Shown piece by piece: positions 55,030 through 63,273 of a stretch of DNA of 64,000 nucleotides. This stretch comes from Alphaproteobacteria bacterium (lineage in GTDB: Bacteria > Pseudomonadota > Alphaproteobacteria > UBA9219): assembly GCA_028866275.1 (NCBI GenBank), contig JAGWIK010000005.1:1-64000 (forward strand), written 5' to 3'. The notes under the pieces are model-generated. The model saw only the letters and a list, made by a program, of their open reading frames with translations. It ran no database searches and was not told where the DNA came from. Every line of letters starts with the position of its first letter. Position 1 is the stretch's first letter. The position numbers were made by a program, and so were the translations under genes.

Positions 55030-56344
55030 GACCCCCCGTCAACAAAGCCGCGCTTTTGCCCTGCCCCGGTTGCCGCCATTCGACGCTGTCGAACGCGCCG
55101 CAATGCACGCAAACCGGTTGCCATATTTTATGCGCGCCGCCGCACGACCGGCACGACCAGACAGAATCCGGCGCGGCGTCAGCCGATTTAATCATCCACG
55201 CGGCGGCGGCGCGATCATCGCCGCGTTCGCGCCGTTCCAGCCGCGCCAACAATTGGTAAACGCCGCGCGTCGCCGTGCCGTCATTGACGCAGGCCGTCAA
55301 ATGCCGCCGCGCTTCGCCCCATATATCGGCATCAAGCGCCGCCAGCGCCAGAGCCATACGGCTTTCGAGGCTGTTTTCGCGACTCCGGCATAAATGCTCG
55401 GTCTGTTTATAGGCATCGAGCCTGTCCTGCGCCAGACCGCGCAGAATATCGGCCAGTTGCGGATGCGGCATTTCTTTCCATGCTCGTTCAATGGCGCGCC
55501 GCGCCGCGCGGGCATTATCGGTGGCGGCCAGCGTTTCGGCCAGATTGATTTGCGCGGGCAGCCAATGCGGAGCCTGTTGCGCAGCCTGTTCGGCGGCGCG
55601 CAGCGCCGCGTCTTTGTTTCCCGTCGCCAAGGCTTCACGTGATACCGCGATGCGCAAGGCGGCGCGCGTTTGCCGTCCGGCGGCGGGGTCCAGCAGGCGC
55701 GCCGCCGAAGCCTGCGTCAAAGCCTGCTCCGCCTCGCCCCATTGGCCGCGCCGCGCCGCGCTTTCCATCCGTATCAGGTTAAGCCACGGCGTTGCCGGTT
55801 TGGCGCGGCGGCATTCGTCGATCAGCCGGTCGACCTCGTCCCATTTGCCGGCTTTTTTGGCGTCGGCGATCAGCCCGCGATAGCCCAGCACGGCGGCGTC
55901 CGCATCGCTGGCCAGCGCGCGGAACAGGCTGCGCGCGCTTTGCGCATCTCCCGCCAATTGCGCGGCCTGCGCCTGCAGCCACAAAGCCAGCGCGGGATGC
56001 GCGGCGTTCTTGCGCGCCGCGACGGCCAGTTTTCCCGCCTCTGTCGCGTTGCCCGACGCCACGGCGACAAGCCCGCGCGCCAGCGCGTCATGCCCTTGCT
56101 GCAATTTGCCGATGCGCCGGCGCAGTTTCCAATGCACGGGCCCGTGGCGCAGAAAATGCCACAGCCGCCACAACAGATGCAGCGCGTAGGCGAAAATCAA
56201 AACGCACAGCCCCAAAAACGCGGCCGAGGTTTCGATAACCGTGCCATGCCAGACAATGCGCGCCGTGCCCGGTTTGTCGGCGAGCCACAAGGCAAGGGCC
56301 GCCAGCACGGCGATTTGAATAACGAAAACGAACAAACGTATCAT
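55019..56344 (-). CDS. hemY: HemY-domain membrane protein with TPR-like repeats
   Basis: This 441-residue protein from the ATG at 56344 has two N-terminal membrane helices (about 1-20 and 40-60). A helical HemY_N domain follows (HFLRHGPVHWKLRRRIGKLQQGHDALARGL, in part), then TPR-like repeats. The C-terminal end has a small zinc-ribbon-like motif (WSCRSCGGAHKIW and CVHCGAFD). HemY proteins lie in heme clusters but have no proven enzyme activity. The ATG overlaps the end of the Mic60-like gene by four bases. Confidence 0.85.
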   Translation of the reverse strand: MIRLFVFVIQIAVLAALALWLADKPGTARIVWHGTVIETSAAFLGLCVLIFAYALHLLWRLWHFLRHGPVHWKLRRRIGKLQQGHDALARGLVAVASGNATEAGKLAVAARKNAAHPALALWLQAQAAQLAGDAQSARSLFRALASDADAAVLGYRGLIADAKKAGKWDEVDRLIDECRRAKPATPWLNLIRMESAARRGQWGEAEQALTQASAARLLDPAAGRQTRAALRIAVSREALATGNKDAALRAAEQAAQQAPHWLPAQINLAETLAATDNARAARRAIERAWKEMPHPQLADILRGLAQDRLDAYKQTEHLCRSRENSLESRMALALAALDADIWGEARRHLTACVNDGTATRGVYQLLARLERRERGDDRAAAAWMIKSADAAPDSVWSCRSCGGAHKIWQPVCVHCGAFDSVEWRQPGQGKSAALLTGGHDD

Positions 56345-57279
56345 GGCGAAGCTCCGTCGTTGGAAGACGCGCCGAAATCCGTTGCCAGCCTGTTCAATGC
56401 GGCATCGACGGCAACGCGTTCCTGCAATTGCGCATCCCATGAAGCCAGATCTTTTTGCGCGTCATCGGGCAATCGGGTAAAGGCGCTTTGCGCCGCGGCT
56501 GCATCGCCTCGCGCCAAAGCGTCTTCCACCGCGTCGAACGCGGCGTTATGCACTGGCCGCACCGAGATCAGGCGCGACAAAGCATCCAGCGCGCGGGCTT
56601 TCCATTCTTCCCGCCATGACGACGCTTGATCGGCGGCGTCGGCAACCGGCGCGTTTGCGATCGCCGGTTCATGCGCCATCAAATCGGCGCGCAATTGCGC
56701 GGCCGTCGCCACGCCTGCGGTATGTGAAAACAAAATGGCGGTTTGCGTATCGATATCGGGCGCGTTGGCGGCGCTGCCCGCTTTGACCGCGTCATCGAAC
56801 GCGGCCAGCCGGGTGGCGAAAGGCGCGCCTGCGTCGACGGTCTGGCGCAAATCCCAAAAAGCCAGCGCGGCGGCGACCCATTGCCGGGTTTGTCGCTGCC
56901 TGTTGCGGCTTTCGCCCTGCAACTGCGCCACTTGCGCCTGCAGCGTCTTGACCGTATCGGCCAAGGCGTTCGCGGCCGTGCCGTCATTGCCGGCCGCCGG
57001 TTGTACGGGGGCGGCCGTGCGCGCTTCGAGCATGCGCACGCGGTCTTCCAGCGCGGCGATGGCGCGGGCATTTTGCACGCTTTGCGTATTCGGCATGACG
57101 GTCGCCGCGGGCGCGATAAAATGCTGCGTCACCCACGGACAGCGCAACGCGGCAACACCGCCCGCGCCCGCTATCAGAACCACAACCAATCCCATGCCCA
57201 GCATTTTGCGGGAACGGCTTTTTTTCCGGGGTGCGGCGGGGACAAGGTCGGTTGAGGCCGGGGACGAGGTCATGTGCAT
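56341..57279 (-). CDS. Mic60/mitofilin-like inner-membrane protein (COG4223)
   Basis: This 312-residue protein has a basic N-terminus, one membrane helix (about 28-46), then a coiled coil (about 68-130, AIAALEDRVRMLEARTAAP and ADTVKTLQAQVAQLQGESRN) and a C-terminal helical domain. Alphaproteobacterial homologues of mitochondrial Mic60, which shape intracytoplasmic membranes, have this layout and lie beside hemY/hemD, as here. The C-terminal mitofilin signature cannot be verified by eye, so the call rests on architecture and neighbours. Confidence 0.7.
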   Translation of the reverse strand: MHMTSSPASTDLVPAAPRKKSRSRKMLGMGLVVVLIAGAGGVAALRCPWVTQHFIAPAATVMPNTQSVQNARAIAALEDRVRMLEARTAAPVQPAAGNDGTAANALADTVKTLQAQVAQLQGESRNRQRQTRQWVAAALAFWDLRQTVDAGAPFATRLAAFDDAVKAGSAANAPDIDTQTAILFSHTAGVATAAQLRADLMAHEPAIANAPVADAADQASSWREEWKARALDALSRLISVRPVHNAAFDAVEDALARGDAAAAQSAFTRLPDDAQKDLASWDAQLQERVAVDAALNRLATDFGASSNDGASP

Positions 57280-57282
57280 TCC

Positions 57283-58026
57283 CTATAGATGGTCATGAAT
57301 CAGACAGTCGAGCATCGCTTCTTCGTTAGGCGCCGCGGCGACTTTTATTTGCCGCCACGGCAGAATATCCAGAATATCCGCGACCGCCTGACTTAAACCC
57401 GTGGCGGTGACGTCGCGGCAGGCCTCGGTCAGGTTTTCCCGCATCAATATCTCCGTCAGCAACGTCGCGCTGCGCGGCGAGAAAACAGGGACAGACGCGA
57501 TGCCGCCGGATGACAAAGCCTCGCGCGTTGCGGGCGCAAAGCCGGTTGCCGCCACCGCAGCGTAAACGCGCCACGCCGTCACGTCAAATCCGGCCTCGAT
57601 CAGGGTGTTTTCCATCGCTTCCCGCGCAACAGCGCCCGCAATATGCAGCAAAGACCTGGACGGCGAGGGCGGATGCGCGGCGATAACCTGCCGCGCCAAC
57701 GCCGCTCCATCCTTATCGCCGCATATGACATGCGAAAAGCCCGCGCGCCGCGCGGCATGGCCTGTTACCGCGCCCACGCAAAAACAGGGCAGGCCGGTTA
57801 ATCCGGCCAGCTCGCCCGCACGGGCGGCGAGGCTGTCGGGCGCGTGCGCCGAGGTTATCAGCACGGCGGCGAAGGATCCGGCGGGACGGGGCGTGTCAAG
57901 CCTATCGATGCGCAACAACGGGTCGATAAGGCAATCGAACCCATGTTGCTGCAGCAAGGCGGCCCAGCGTTCGCTGGCGGTGCGGGGCCGCGTCAGAAGA
58001 ATTTTTTTTGCGCCGCCGCGTTGCAT
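57283..58026 (-). CDS. hemD: Uroporphyrinogen-III synthase
   Basis: HemD cyclises hydroxymethylbilane to uroporphyrinogen III. The family is weakly conserved. The 247-residue size, the ILLTRPRTASERWAALLQQHGF beginning, AVLITSAHAPDSL, PVFSPRSATLLTEIL and the position directly after hemC support it. Its ATG shares its first base with the hemC stop (TGATG). A GTG one codon upstream is an alternative. Confidence 0.85.
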   Translation of the reverse strand: MQRGGAKKILLTRPRTASERWAALLQQHGFDCLIDPLLRIDRLDTPRPAGSFAAVLITSAHAPDSLAARAGELAGLTGLPCFCVGAVTGHAARRAGFSHVICGDKDGAALARQVIAAHPPSPSRSLLHIAGAVAREAMENTLIEAGFDVTAWRVYAAVAATGFAPATREALSSGGIASVPVFSPRSATLLTEILMRENLTEACRDVTATGLSQAVADILDILPWRQIKVAAAPNEEAMLDCLIHDHL

Positions 58027-58967
58027 CACGCCGCAAAAAGATCGGCGGGCGATTGCGCGCGCAATTCATGACCCAGCGCATAGCCGATAGCATCGGCATC
58101 GCGCGCCGCGCCGCGCGATGTCAGGCGTTTCATATCGGTGCCGTCGGCGCGGGCGACCAGCGCGTCGATATGGAGAACGCCTTCGGCATCGAGCGTGGCA
58201 TGCGCGCCGGCCGGCGTGTGGCACGACCCGTCGATGGCGCGCATCACCGCGCGTTCGGCGATAACGCAGGCCGATGTTTCGGCGTGGTTAAGCGGCGACA
58301 GCAAGGCGCGCATGGTATTGTCTTCGGTACGGATTTCGACGCCCAGCGCGCCCTGCCCCGCGGCAGGCACGATTTGCGTTGCCGAAAGAATTGACGTGGC
58401 GCGTTTTTCCATACCCAGGCGGGCCAGCCCGGCAAGGGCCAGCAATGTGGCGTCGGCGACGCCGTCGTCGATTTTTTGCAATCGCGTTTCGACATTTCCG
58501 CGCAACGGCACGACGCGCAGATCGGGTCGCAGCGCCAGAATTTGCGCCTGCCGCCGCAGGCTCGACGTGCCGACAACGCCGCCCGGCGGCATATCGGCGA
58601 GGGTCGAGGCTGTGCGGCCGATGAAAACGTCGCGGGGATCGTCGCGGGCGATGATCGCGCCGATGGCCAGGTTGGACGGCAACGCGCTGGCGACGTCTTT
58701 CATCGAATGCACCGCCATGTCGATATAACCCGACAGCAGCGCGTCTTCGATTTCCTTGGTGAACAGGCCCTTGTTGCCGCCCATATCGATAAAGCGGCGG
58801 TCTTTATGTTCGGGACGCCAATCGCCCGTGGTGCGAATGGGCACGATGTCGATCACGGTATCGTCGGCCAGAGAAGGGTGCGCAGCGAAAAGACGGCGGC
58901 GGATTTCTTCGGCCTGAATAAGGGCCAGCGGGCTGCCGCGCGTTCCCAAACGGATGGTTTTCTTCAT
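58026..58967 (-). CDS. hemC: Hydroxymethylbilane synthase (porphobilinogen deaminase)
   Basis: HemC polymerises four porphobilinogen units. At 313 residues it has the usual length. Motifs: IRLGTRGSPLALIQAEEIR at the start, VHSMKDVASALPSNLAIGA, GTSSLRRQAQIL and GNVETRLQKIDDG. The cofactor-attachment region is GSCHTPAGAHATL, whose Cys binds the dipyrromethane. It is first in the hemC-hemD-Mic60-hemY-DUF1192 unit. The promoter should lie in 58968-59264. Confidence 0.96.
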   Translation of the reverse strand: MKKTIRLGTRGSPLALIQAEEIRRRLFAAHPSLADDTVIDIVPIRTTGDWRPEHKDRRFIDMGGNKGLFTKEIEDALLSGYIDMAVHSMKDVASALPSNLAIGAIIARDDPRDVFIGRTASTLADMPPGGVVGTSSLRRQAQILALRPDLRVVPLRGNVETRLQKIDDGVADATLLALAGLARLGMEKRATSILSATQIVPAAGQGALGVEIRTEDNTMRALLSPLNHAETSACVIAERAVMRAIDGSCHTPAGAHATLDAEGVLHIDALVARADGTDMKRLTSRGAARDADAIGYALGHELRAQSPADLFAA

Positions 58968-59264
58968 TGCTTCCTGCGTTCTTTCTTTCCATCTTCCGGA
59001 CTGGTGGAAAGCACTTCGCCCCTTTTGCGTTTTATATCCCGTCAGAAAGTTCGGAAAAATCCGATCGATTGCGTAGATGCAGCCGGAAATTTTTCCGGAT
59101 TTTCAAGTCGATGAAGAACAGGATGGGCCGGAGACGCTGTATTAACAAATTTTTCACCATAGAATCAATTAATTAGTTTCTCGTTTTGCGGCTATTCTTG
59201 TCTATGTGGCAAGACATGGGCATGACAGGAGATAAAGCGAAACATGAGAACGGCAGGAAAAGGC
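58968..59264. other. Intergenic region upstream of hemC
   Basis: This stretch of nearly 300 bases has no supported gene. It contains a hairpin CCGGAAA/TTTCCGG (59091-59106) and an AT-rich part (59140-59180). The minus strand should carry the hemC promoter and the end of the small gene at 59265-59576. A plus-strand frame starting at 59244 is the shadow of that gene. Confidence 0.45.
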
Positions 59265-59576
59265 TTAAACGCTGATATTCACGGTCGTACCGCGTTCCTC
59301 GCCGTCGTTGGCGTCGCCATCGTCCTTTTCGCCGTTTTTGTCCTGTGCCGTATGTTTGTCTGGCGTTTGGTCTTTGTGGTCGCGGTTTTGGTAGGATTTT
59401 TCGCTTTTGGGGGCGGGATCGACGGCGTTTTGCACCAAAGGCGCCACGGCCTGCGGGGTAGCGACGGCCTTGGCCGCGATGTCCTGCGGCAAGGGAGCCG
59501 TCAAAATCGGCGGTGGTATCGACGGAATCTGCATGGGGCCAAAATTTCCGAAGCTAAGCGCGGCGAATATTATCAC
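59265..59576 (-). CDS. Small disordered hypothetical protein
   Basis: About 103 residues from a GTG at 59576, or 89 from the ATG at 59534. The N-terminal part is Pro/Ala-rich (MQIPSIPPPILTAPLPQDIAA) and the rest highly charged and probably disordered (KSYQNRDHKDQTPDKHTAQD then KNGEKDDGDANDGEERG). The codon positions look coding on this strand, while the overlapping plus-strand frame gives an implausible Arg-rich protein. I recognise no family. Confidence 0.5.
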   Translation of the reverse strand: MIIFAALSFGNFGPMQIPSIPPPILTAPLPQDIAAKAVATPQAVAPLVQNAVDPAPKSEKSYQNRDHKDQTPDKHTAQDKNGEKDDGDANDGEERGTTVNISV

Positions 59577-59719
59577 GCTACCAGAATAAATAAACCTTTA
59601 ACATTTCAGGGGGTATGCTGGGCTGTCCATAACCCCCAAGGCGAGGAAAGCCTTCGCATGCGCCTTTTTTTGAATAATTTATATATATCATCGACTTACA
59701 GTTTCCATAGGGGGACGGC

Positions 59720-60862
59720 ATGATGAGCATGGTCAAAGAAAAGCTGCCGACAATGTACGATCTGGCGCGCGACCGGTCGGAACCTGCGCGCATCGAACTG
59801 GCCGGCATGCTGGCCGATATTTTCCTGAACCCCGACGCGGTGTTGTCGCTGCGCGAAGAAGAAATGGCCAATGAACTGATCGATCAATTACTATTGGCCG
59901 GATCGGCGGCGGTGCGGTCGCAGCTGGTGCATAAATTTGCCGACATGTCGCGCATGCCGGCGCGCATTGCCAAGGCGTTGGCGCGCGACAGCATCGATGT
60001 CGCCGGCCCCGTTTTGCTGGCCAGCACATGTCTGGCCGATGATGATCTTATTCAGGTTGTCGATATGAAGGGCGGCGATCACGCGCTGGCGGTGGCCTCC
60101 CGCGCCGAAATCAGCGCAGCGGTGGCGGACGCGCTGGTCACGACCGGCGATATGCGCGTGATGATCGCGGTCGCGGAAAATCTGGGCGCGCATCTGTCCT
60201 ATCGCGCCGTTGATGTTTTGGCCGACGCCGCGCGTTACGCCGCGCCGTTGCGCGCGCCGGTGATGCGCCGCCCCGAATTGACCCCCGATGCGGCGATGAA
60301 GCTTTATTGGTGGGTCGAACAGGATCTGCGCCGCTATGCCCTGCAGCGCTTCGGCTTCAACGCGGGACAGATCGACCGCGCTTTGGCCGACACGGTCGCC
60401 GCGTTTCTGGGCGACCACGCGCATGAAAAAGACAATGACGCGGTGATGGCGCAGGTCGCCGACTGGATGGAAGCGCATGACGCGTTGACGCCGCAGGTTC
60501 TGCCGCAGGTTCTGCGCATGGGGCATTTCCGTTTGTTCAACATGTTGCTGTCGCGGATGTCGGGCCTGTCCCTGTCCTTGATCGACACCATCATAGCCGA
60601 AGTCGGGGGACGCGGTCTGGCCGCGATCTGCCGCACCATCGGCATCGACAAGCCCGGTTTCGTTTCGTTGTTCCTGTTGGCGCGCGGCGGCAGGCCGGGC
60701 GAGCATATCGTGCATCCGCGCGAATTGGCGCAAGCCCTGGCGGCGTTCGACCGCCTGTCGCCCGCGATTGCCGGCGATCTGTTGCACAGCTGGAAAGCGA
60801 ATCCCGATTATTTCGTCCGCCATATGCAGGAAGCGGCCGCCGAAAGCCGCACGCAGGTTTAA
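59720..60862 (+). CDS. DUF2336 domain protein
   Basis: This 380-residue, all-helical protein has the alphaproteobacterial DUF2336 pattern: DLARDRSEPARIELAGMLADIF at the start, LREEEMANELIDQLL and VLLASTCLADDDLIQVV. Repeats of about 35 residues resemble HEAT-like helices. No signal or membrane segment is present. The role is unknown. It converges on the prepilin peptidase gene with a four-base overlap. The start could be the second Met. Confidence 0.85.
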   Translation: MMSMVKEKLPTMYDLARDRSEPARIELAGMLADIFLNPDAVLSLREEEMANELIDQLLLAGSAAVRSQLVHKFADMSRMPARIAKALARDSIDVAGPVLLASTCLADDDLIQVVDMKGGDHALAVASRAEISAAVADALVTTGDMRVMIAVAENLGAHLSYRAVDVLADAARYAAPLRAPVMRRPELTPDAAMKLYWWVEQDLRRYALQRFGFNAGQIDRALADTVAAFLGDHAHEKDNDAVMAQVADWMEAHDALTPQVLPQVLRMGHFRLFNMLLSRMSGLSLSLIDTIIAEVGGRGLAAICRTIGIDKPGFVSLFLLARGGRPGEHIVHPRELAQALAAFDRLSPAIAGDLLHSWKANPDYFVRHMQEAAAESRTQV

Positions 60863-61392
60863 AAAAACCGCATATCCGCGAAACGCAGCGCGTAAATGCC
60901 GGCCGCAAGACCGGCGCATAAAAACGGCGCGAAAGTGACATGCGCGATGCGCCGCCGCGCGATATGCATGGCGGCGATCCACAAAACCGCCAGACACGCG
61001 CCGATTCCCCACGCCACGATCACAGCCTTCAACCCAAAGCATGCCGCCGCCAGCATCGACCATTTGGCATCGCCCATGCCCAGCGCATCATTTTTGAAAA
61101 ACAGCCGCCACATGAAATTGACCGCCCAGACGGCAAGGCCGGCCTCGATGCCGTGACGCAAATGCATCGCCGCGTCGGGCCATGATTTTTCCATGCCCAG
61201 CAACCCCGTCAGGGCCAGAAGCCCCAGAAAAATCGGCGCTTCCGGAATCGTGGTGGTGCGGATGTCGTGAAGGGCGGTCAGCGCAAGGACAAGAACCACG
61301 ATCGCCGTCGCCCACCACAAGGATGACGGTATCCCGGGCGCGGACTGAACCAGAACATGCCGGACGACGCCTTCATAGGGAAAAACGAGCAT
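60859..61392 (-). CDS. Prepilin peptidase (A24, CpaA/TadV-like)
   Basis: This membrane aspartyl protease cleaves type IV prepilins. The 177-residue protein from the ATG at 61392 has about five helices. Catalytic Asp residues are seen in ALHDIRTTTIPE and in the GMGDAKWSMLAA (GxGD) motif. No methylase zinc domain is present. It starts three bases after the stop of the pilin-like gene, so it probably processes that pilin and perhaps belongs with the type IVb pilus genes at 23.8-31.6 kb. Confidence 0.85.
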   Translation of the reverse strand: MLVFPYEGVVRHVLVQSAPGIPSSLWWATAIVVLVLALTALHDIRTTTIPEAPIFLGLLALTGLLGMEKSWPDAAMHLRHGIEAGLAVWAVNFMWRLFFKNDALGMGDAKWSMLAAACFGLKAVIVAWGIGACLAVLWIAAMHIARRRIAHVTFAPFLCAGLAAGIYALRFADMRFF

Positions 61393-61394
61393 CG

Positions 61395-62027
61395 TTACGG
61401 AACGCAATGGCTGTCGGGAGTCCCGCTGGCAGGCAGCGTGATCCAGACCACGAATTTCTGCGACGTGCTGGACGGGTCGTAAATCACTTCCGACGTTGCG
61501 CTGAAAGCGGTCGAGCTGTTGAATTTCGTCGCGGCGCGCGTCAGCCCGTCGACCACGGTGGGCGTGCTGCCCGATGTCGGCGTGGTCCAGAAGCAACGGC
61601 CGTGGTCGTCGCTGGGCGTCGCGCTCCACGCGTCGATATAGGTCCATTCGTTGAAACCCGATGTCGGCGGCGGCAGCAATTTATCGACCCACATCGGCGT
61701 GCCGCCCATGGGCGTGCAGGTGATGTTGCGCACGATCGTGCCGGTGCTGGTATCCGATGTCGGGTAATAATCGTTGCTGGCGGGCGGATTGACCGATCCC
61801 GTCGACACCGCCATTTTATATTGCAAATTGCATTCGTTGATGGTGTTGCGGATCAAATTGGCTTGGGCCACGACATCATTGGTGATGCGGTCTTCGCTGC
61901 CCGCCGTCTGAAATCCGCCGCCGCCCGAGGCCATCACGGCGGCAAGAACGCCAAGAAGGGCGAGCACAAATAAAATCGGCCCGATGGCGATGCCGGCGTT
62001 GGGAGAGAATTTTTGTTGCATGGCCAT
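61395..62027 (-). CDS. Type IVb-like major pilin (PilS-like)
   Basis: This protein of about 210 residues has a short leader (MAMQQKFSPNAG) that ends in Gly before a hydrophobic stretch IAIGPILFVLALLGVLAAVM, suitable for prepilin peptidase. An extended extracellular domain follows with several cysteines (NECNLQ, RNITCTPMGG, GRCFWTT, SHC), as in PilS-type pilins. The usual Glu at position 5 of the mature chain is not seen. I start it at 62027 because a GGGGA ribosome site precedes it. The peptidase gene follows directly. Confidence 0.65.
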   Translation of the reverse strand: MAMQQKFSPNAGIAIGPILFVLALLGVLAAVMASGGGGFQTAGSEDRITNDVVAQANLIRNTINECNLQYKMAVSTGSVNPPASNDYYPTSDTSTGTIVRNITCTPMGGTPMWVDKLLPPPTSGFNEWTYIDAWSATPSDDHGRCFWTTPTSGSTPTVVDGLTRAATKFNSSTAFSATSEVIYDPSSTSQKFVVWITLPASGTPDSHCVP

Positions 62028-62042
62028 GATGTTCCCCGACAA

Positions 62043-62222
62043 TCAATGGGCGCCGGCGGCGCCTTCCTTAAGCACATAGCGTTTGCCGCAATAGGGGCAA
62101 TCGGCGAATCCGTCCGGCCCCATCGTCAGGAAAACGCGCGGATGGGCGGAGTCCCTGTCGCCGTTGCAGGCGATTTTGGCGGTGTCGACGGTGATGGTTT
62201 CACGGGGAGCGGTGGCGATCAT
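62043..62222 (-). CDS. Zinc-finger protein of the zf-CHCC (NDUFS6-like) family
   Basis: This 59-residue protein runs MIATAPRETITVDTAKIACNG, then DSAHPRVFLTMGPDGFADCPYCGKRYVL (in part), ending EGAAGAH. The Cys-x-His-Cys-x2-Cys arrangement is that of the zf-CHCC family, whose mitochondrial member NDUFS6 belongs to complex I. It lies just upstream of the pilin gene on the same strand, 15 bases away. Confidence 0.8.
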   Translation of the reverse strand: MIATAPRETITVDTAKIACNGDRDSAHPRVFLTMGPDGFADCPYCGKRYVLKEGAAGAH

Positions 62223-62301
62223 GGGGATAAACAGGATGAATATATTGTCGCATATTGTCGCGAGGGCCGGACCGTGCGATTATCGCCGCGAACCAACCGA
62301 C

Positions 62302-63270
62302 ATGCAAGCACCGATGAACGTTTTTTCGCCTGAATCCGCCGGTCTTTCCCCCGCTGTGGAAATTGCCGATCTTACCAAGACCTATCGCGGCGGCAAAGGC
62401 CGCCCGCCCAAGGATGCGTTAAAGGGCATCAGCCTGTCGATCCCGCGCGGCAGTATTTTCGGCCTTCTGGGCCCCAACGGCGCGGGGAAATCGACGCTGA
62501 TCAATATTCTGGCCGGGCTGGTTCTGAAAACATCGGGCACGGCGAAAATCTGCGGTTATGACGTCGACGCCGATCAACGCATGGCGCGGTTGTCGATCGG
62601 GGTCGTGCCGCAGGAACTGAATCTCGACGCGTTTTTCACGCCGCGCGAATTGCTGGAACTGCAGGCGGGGTTGTACGGCGTGCGCCGCCGCGACCGCCGC
62701 ACCGACGAATTGCTGCGCGCCGTCGACCTGACCGACAAGGCCAATTCCTACGCCCGCACATTGTCCGGCGGCATGCGCCGCCGTTTGATGGTGGCCAAGG
62801 CGATGGTGCATGCGCCGCCGGTTCTTGTGCTGGACGAACCGACCGCGGGCGTCGATGTCGAATTGCGCCGGTCGTTATGGGCCTATGTGCGCGCCTTGAA
62901 CAAGGCGGGCGTCACCATTTTGCTGACCACCCATTATCTGGAAGAAGCGCAGGAACTGTGCGACCGCGTCGCCATCATCAATCACGGCCAGATCGTCGCC
63001 AACGACACCACGGCGAATTTGCTGGCGCGGCTCGATAATAAAAAACTCTGCGTCACGCTCGACGCCGATATGCCGGTTCTTCCCGATAATCTGCGCCAGC
63101 AAGGATGGGAACAAACCGGCCCGCGCCAGCTTGCCGTCGCCTATCGACCCAGCGAAGCGGCGGTCGGCAATTTATTGCGCGTGCTGCAAATGAACGGCGC
63201 GGGCATCGTCGATCTCAGCACCGACGAAGCCGATCTGGAGGACATTTTCCTGCAATTGACGCGGAAATAA
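62302..63270 (+). CDS. ABC transporter ATP-binding protein
   Basis: This 322-residue ATPase subunit has the Walker A GLLGPNGAGKST, signature LSGGMRRRLM, Walker B VLVLDEPTAGVDVE and H-loop TTHYLEEAQELCDR. The class is that of exporters such as YadG/YhfS-type or drug ABC systems. A C-terminal domain follows (about 245-320). No permease gene follows, since the next gene is on the other strand. A start at 62314 is possible. Confidence 0.92.
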   Translation: MQAPMNVFSPESAGLSPAVEIADLTKTYRGGKGRPPKDALKGISLSIPRGSIFGLLGPNGAGKSTLINILAGLVLKTSGTAKICGYDVDADQRMARLSIGVVPQELNLDAFFTPRELLELQAGLYGVRRRDRRTDELLRAVDLTDKANSYARTLSGGMRRRLMVAKAMVHAPPVLVLDEPTAGVDVELRRSLWAYVRALNKAGVTILLTTHYLEEAQELCDRVAIINHGQIVANDTTANLLARLDNKKLCVTLDADMPVLPDNLRQQGWEQTGPRQLAVAYRPSEAAVGNLLRVLQMNGAGIVDLSTDEADLEDIFLQLTRK

Positions 63271-63273
63271 ACG

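Noticed and set aside
59244-59723. Plus-strand frame of 159 codons with apparent membrane helices
   Set aside because: The helices come from reading the Asp/Lys/Pro-rich small gene at 59265-59576 backwards; the rest is Arg-rich and unlike a protein.
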